Source of the DNA: FEN-1219 sp963817615
GTDB taxonomy: Bacteria > Pseudomonadota > Gammaproteobacteria > Steroidobacterales > Rariloculaceae
Direction: 5' to 3'
Assembly: GCA_963817615.1 (NCBI GenBank)
Contig: CAWFPH010000003.1
Location: forward strand, 1,240,001-1,304,000
DNA: 64,000 bases
Numbering within the stretch: the stretch's first letter is position 1; every line of letters starts with the position of its first letter. The notes beneath the pieces are model-generated. The model searched no databases, was not told where the DNA came from, and was given only the letters and a program-made list of their open reading frames with translations. Of the stretch, positions 61,436-64,000 are shown piece by piece. Position numbers and translations under genes: made by a program.

Positions 61436-63553
61436 CTAACCGGCACGCCGTATCTCGAAGCACTGATGAATGCGTGGATTTCGAGAGAAATCGTGTGGAA
61501 TCGTCGCGGCCGTGACATCGCGCACATCGAGATCCGCCAATCCAACCCCGTCGAGCTTGAACTTGCGGAAGTTCGTCGAGAACATGAGCAGGCCGTCCAG
61601 CGTAAGCTGCCGCAGCGCTGCGCGAATCAGCCGCACGTGATCGCGCTGCAGGTCGAGCTCCTCCGCCATCCGCTTCGAGCGCGACACCGTCGGCGGATCC
61701 AAGAACACGAGGTCGTAACGGTCGCTGCTGCCGCCGCGCTCGAGCCACACGATCGCATCCTCTTGCTCGAGCCGGTGCTGACGCGCATCGCGGAAGCCGT
61801 TGAGATCCAGATTCCGGCGCGCCCAATCGAGATAGGTGCGCGACATATCGACGGTCGTCGTCGCACGTGCGCCGCCTGCAGCCGCGTAGACGGTCGCCGT
61901 GCCCGTATAGCCGAATAGGTTTAGAAAGCGCTTGCCGCCTGCCAACTCGCGCAGCCGCGCACGCGTCGGCCGATGATCGAGAAAGATCCCCGTATCCAGG
62001 TAATCCGTGAAGTTCACGAGAAACTGCAGCCCGCCCTCCTCGACGGTCTGAAACTCGCCGCGCTCGGCGACCTTCGAGTATTGCGCGCCGCCCTTTTGGC
62101 GCCGCCGGGTGCGCAGATGTACGCGCTCTCGCTCAATGCCGAGTACGTCCGGTAGCACCGCGAACGCTTCCTCGCGCCGCGCACGAGCCTTCGCCGGCTC
62201 GACGCTTTTCGGCGGCGCGTATTCCTGCACGTAAGCCCAGCGCTCGCGCTGCTCCGCGCCTTCGGGCGCGGATTGGTACAAGTCGATCGAGAACGCGTAC
62301 TCCGGCATGTCCGCGTCGTACACCCGGTAGCAGGCGACGCGCTCGCGGCGCGCCCAGGCCGAATGCTGTGCAAGATTCTTGCGCAGACGATTGGCGAACA
62401 TCGCCGCACCGGGCCGCGCACGCGCAGCATCGGCATCGAAAATCGGCAACGCACCGGGCTCGCGCTTCGTCTCGAAATGCTTGGGCACGACGTCGAAACG
62501 CAACAGTCGGCATTCGATCGGCCCGTTCCATAAGCGATGCGCGCGCTTCGCCTTGAGTCCGAGCTCCCGGCCGAGCGGCGGATTGCCCGTGAACACCGCT
62601 GCCTGCCAACCGACATAGCGCTCGCGTAGCACACGGCCTAGCTCGCCGTAGAGCGGCGCAAGGCTCGCGGCGTCGCCGAGCCGCTCACCGTAAGGCGGAT
62701 TCGCGGCGAGCAGCCCTCGCGCGGTCGGCGGCGGCGGTAAGCGCGCGAGCTCGCAGCGCTCGATCGCAACGCGACTCGCCACACCTGCCCGGGCCGCGTT
62801 CTCGCGCGCGCTTGCGACGGCCGCCGCGTCGCTATCGTAGCCGCGGATCGCAGGTTGCGCGGTCGGCGCCGTGGCGCCCCGCTCGTGCGCTTCGGCAACG
62901 AGCCGTGTCCAGAGCGCCGCATCGTGGCCGCGCCAGCGCGTGAAGCCAAAGTGCTCGCGCGCAAGGCCGGGCGCAATATCACCCGCGATCATGGCCGCCT
63001 CGATCGGCAGCGTGCCCGAGCCGCACATCGGATCGACGAAGCCGACCTCGGCGCCACCGGCCGCGAGCTCGCCCCAACCCGCGCGCAGCAAAATCGCGGC
63101 CGCGAGGTTCTCCTTGAGCGGCGCCGCGCCTTGGGGGCCGCGGTACCCGCGCCGGTGCAGACTCTCGCCGGAAAGGTCGATCGCGAGGCTCGCGACGTCG
63201 CGGTCGAGGCGCAGATTGAGCCGGATATCGGGCGCCTCGAGATCGACCGACGGCCGCACGCCCGTGCGTTCCCGAAATTGGTCCACGACGGCATCTTTGA
63301 GCCGCTGCGCCGCGAACTGCGTGTGCGCGAGCGCGGACCGATTGCTCGTGCAGTCGATTGCGAGCGTGCAGTCGACGCCCAAGTGCTCGCTCCAGTCGAC
63401 GTCACGCGCGCCCGCGTAGAGGGCGTCGGCCGTTGCGGCCGGAAACTGCGCGACGCGCAACAGCACGCGGTTCGCTACGCGCGACCAGAGGCACGCGCGA
63501 TACGCGATCTCGAGCGTTCCCGTGCACGCGACCCCGCCGCGGTCATCCTTCAC
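61436..63553 (-). CDS. rlmL: Fused 23S rRNA methyltransferase RlmKL
   Basis: A ~705-residue bifunctional enzyme. The N-terminal THUMP region (GTLEIAYRACLWSRVANRVLL) leads into the RlmL domain (VDPMCGSGTLPIEAAMIAGD, LAANPPYGERLGD), which methylates G2445 at N2. The C-terminal RlmK domain (KRFLNLFGYTGTATVYAA, DLVFLDPPTVSRSKRMAE) methylates G2069 at N7. Homology-like sequence (LSTAHRLYVTAPAG) continues upstream to 63643, where the codon is CTG with no standard start in frame before it. The GTG at 63553 is the first canonical start but would truncate the THUMP domain. Start therefore unsure. Confidence 0.9.
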   Translation of the reverse strand: MKDDRGGVACTGTLEIAYRACLWSRVANRVLLRVAQFPAATADALYAGARDVDWSEHLGVDCTLAIDCTSNRSALAHTQFAAQRLKDAVVDQFRERTGVRPSVDLEAPDIRLNLRLDRDVASLAIDLSGESLHRRGYRGPQGAAPLKENLAAAILLRAGWGELAAGGAEVGFVDPMCGSGTLPIEAAMIAGDIAPGLAREHFGFTRWRGHDAALWTRLVAEAHERGATAPTAQPAIRGYDSDAAAVASARENAARAGVASRVAIERCELARLPPPPTARGLLAANPPYGERLGDAASLAPLYGELGRVLRERYVGWQAAVFTGNPPLGRELGLKAKRAHRLWNGPIECRLLRFDVVPKHFETKREPGALPIFDADAARARPGAAMFANRLRKNLAQHSAWARRERVACYRVYDADMPEYAFSIDLYQSAPEGAEQRERWAYVQEYAPPKSVEPAKARARREEAFAVLPDVLGIERERVHLRTRRRQKGGAQYSKVAERGEFQTVEEGGLQFLVNFTDYLDTGIFLDHRPTRARLRELAGGKRFLNLFGYTGTATVYAAAGGARATTTVDMSRTYLDWARRNLDLNGFRDARQHRLEQEDAIVWLERGGSSDRYDLVFLDPPTVSRSKRMAEELDLQRDHVRLIRAALRQLTLDGLLMFSTNFRKFKLDGVGLADLDVRDVTAATIPHDFSRNPRIHQCFEIRRAG

Positions 63554-63662
63554 ATCGAGCGCGCCGAACTCGCCGAGCTCCCGCGCCGCGAGATCGGCGG
63601 CGCCGGCGGGCGCCGTGACGTAGAGGCGGTGCGCGGTGCTCAGCGGAGGCTCGGCTGCGGGG

Positions 63663-64000
63663 TCAACGCGACGCGCCCGGATCGGGCGCGGCCGACGACG
63701 GCAGCCACTTGTCGTCGCGCGAGTCCTGCGACACGACCGGCTGCCCGCCGGCGGCAGCGGCCGCGCGCGTGTGCTCGTTCATGCTGTAGATATTCGCGGC
63801 CGCTTGCAGATCGGCCTGCGAGCCGATGCCCGCCATGATCTGGCGGTCGGTCAAGAAAGCACGCGCATCGGCGATCAGGTCGCGGCTAAGATCGGGATTC
63901 TCGGCCATACCAAGCACGAGCCGCGGCTGCTCGAGGTTTGCCGAGCCGCTGACCGCAAGCGTCGTGCTGCGTAGCCGGCTCACGAGGAGCCACGGCGTCA
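63663..64000 (-). CDS. C-terminal part of a hypothetical protein (gene continues past the window)
   Basis: The frame is open to the window edge and ends at 63663, 20 bases before the extended start region of rlmKL. About 112 codons are visible: LEQPRLVLGMAENPDLSRDLIADARAFL, then IGSQADLQAAANIYSMNEHT and a polar tail rich in Ala/Ser/Asp. No family is recognised; the fragment looks helical and soluble. Confidence 0.5.
   Translation of the reverse strand, partial: TPWLLVSRLRSTTLAVSGSANLEQPRLVLGMAENPDLSRDLIADARAFLTDRQIMAGIGSQADLQAAANIYSMNEHTRAAAAAGGQPVVSQDSRDDKWLPSSAAPDPGASR

Noticed and set aside
61360..61440. Two AGCTAAC motifs (GTTAGCT on the minus strand) as a possible attI site
   Set aside because: They do not match GTTRRRY at the last positions, one overlaps the rlmKL stop, and no integrase gene is adjacent; evidence too thin to call attI.

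Overview
The window is a dense, GC-rich bacterial chromosome segment. RlmJ, a fused RlmKL, MurJ, the methylcitrate operon prpDBC and the overall gene style point to a gammaproteobacterium. Expanded secreted families (DUF1592/DUF1552, DUF6152, PQQ dehydrogenase) recall environmental, largely uncultured lineages; the lineage call is an inference. No rRNA, tRNA or CRISPR array was seen.

Layout. 1-6.6 kb: the end of an aromatic-type FAD monooxygenase, an ExeA-like AAA protein with a long Ala/Pro tail, and a REC-GAF-PAS-GAF-GGDEF-EAL protein. 6.6-13.2 kb: methylcitrate operon prpD-prpB-prpC, rlmJ, a membrane protein and an AtoE-type short-chain fatty acid transporter, together suggesting propionate uptake and oxidation. 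13.5-14.5 kb: tandem small membrane paralogues. 14.5-33.3 kb: mostly minus-strand secreted or degradative genes: a DUF1592 cytochrome-like lipoprotein, DUF1552 Tat protein and ankyrin protein operon; two DUF6152 genes each beside a member of one secreted family, with a third member elsewhere; a BKACE enzyme, GlcG/HbpS protein, MFS pump, hybrid histidine kinase, PQQ dehydrogenase, DUF2237 protein and an exported HpcH/HpaI-like aldolase. 33.3-36.8 kb: recQ divergent from an outer-membrane barrel.

36.9-46.9 kb looks like one functional module: an OmpR-type regulator and sensor kinase, a multicopper oxidase, a small periplasmic protein and an RND permease, with the adaptor and TolC-type channel transcribed divergently. 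The shared intergenic region carries two GCTTTCAGA copies exactly 11 bp apart plus an inverted copy, the geometry of an OmpR-family operator.

46.9-57.7 kb mixes housekeeping genes (murJ, lemA with two TPM-domain genes, tatC, modA) with several decayed genes: a TolB-like tail fragment, a frameshifted DoxX gene, a PQQ sugar dehydrogenase reduced to its two ends, and an FMN reductase whose expected start codon is GTC.

58.8-61.3 kb is the most notable region: a short integron gene-cassette array with no integrase in view. Three related attC sites, all in minus-strand orientation, punctuate cassettes carrying hicA-hicB, an ankyrin-like ORF plus a small membrane protein plus a GNAT acetyltransferase, and a four-helix membrane protein. 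It sits against rlmKL on one side and a broken ORF, a GFA-family gene and a degenerate VOC gene on the other.
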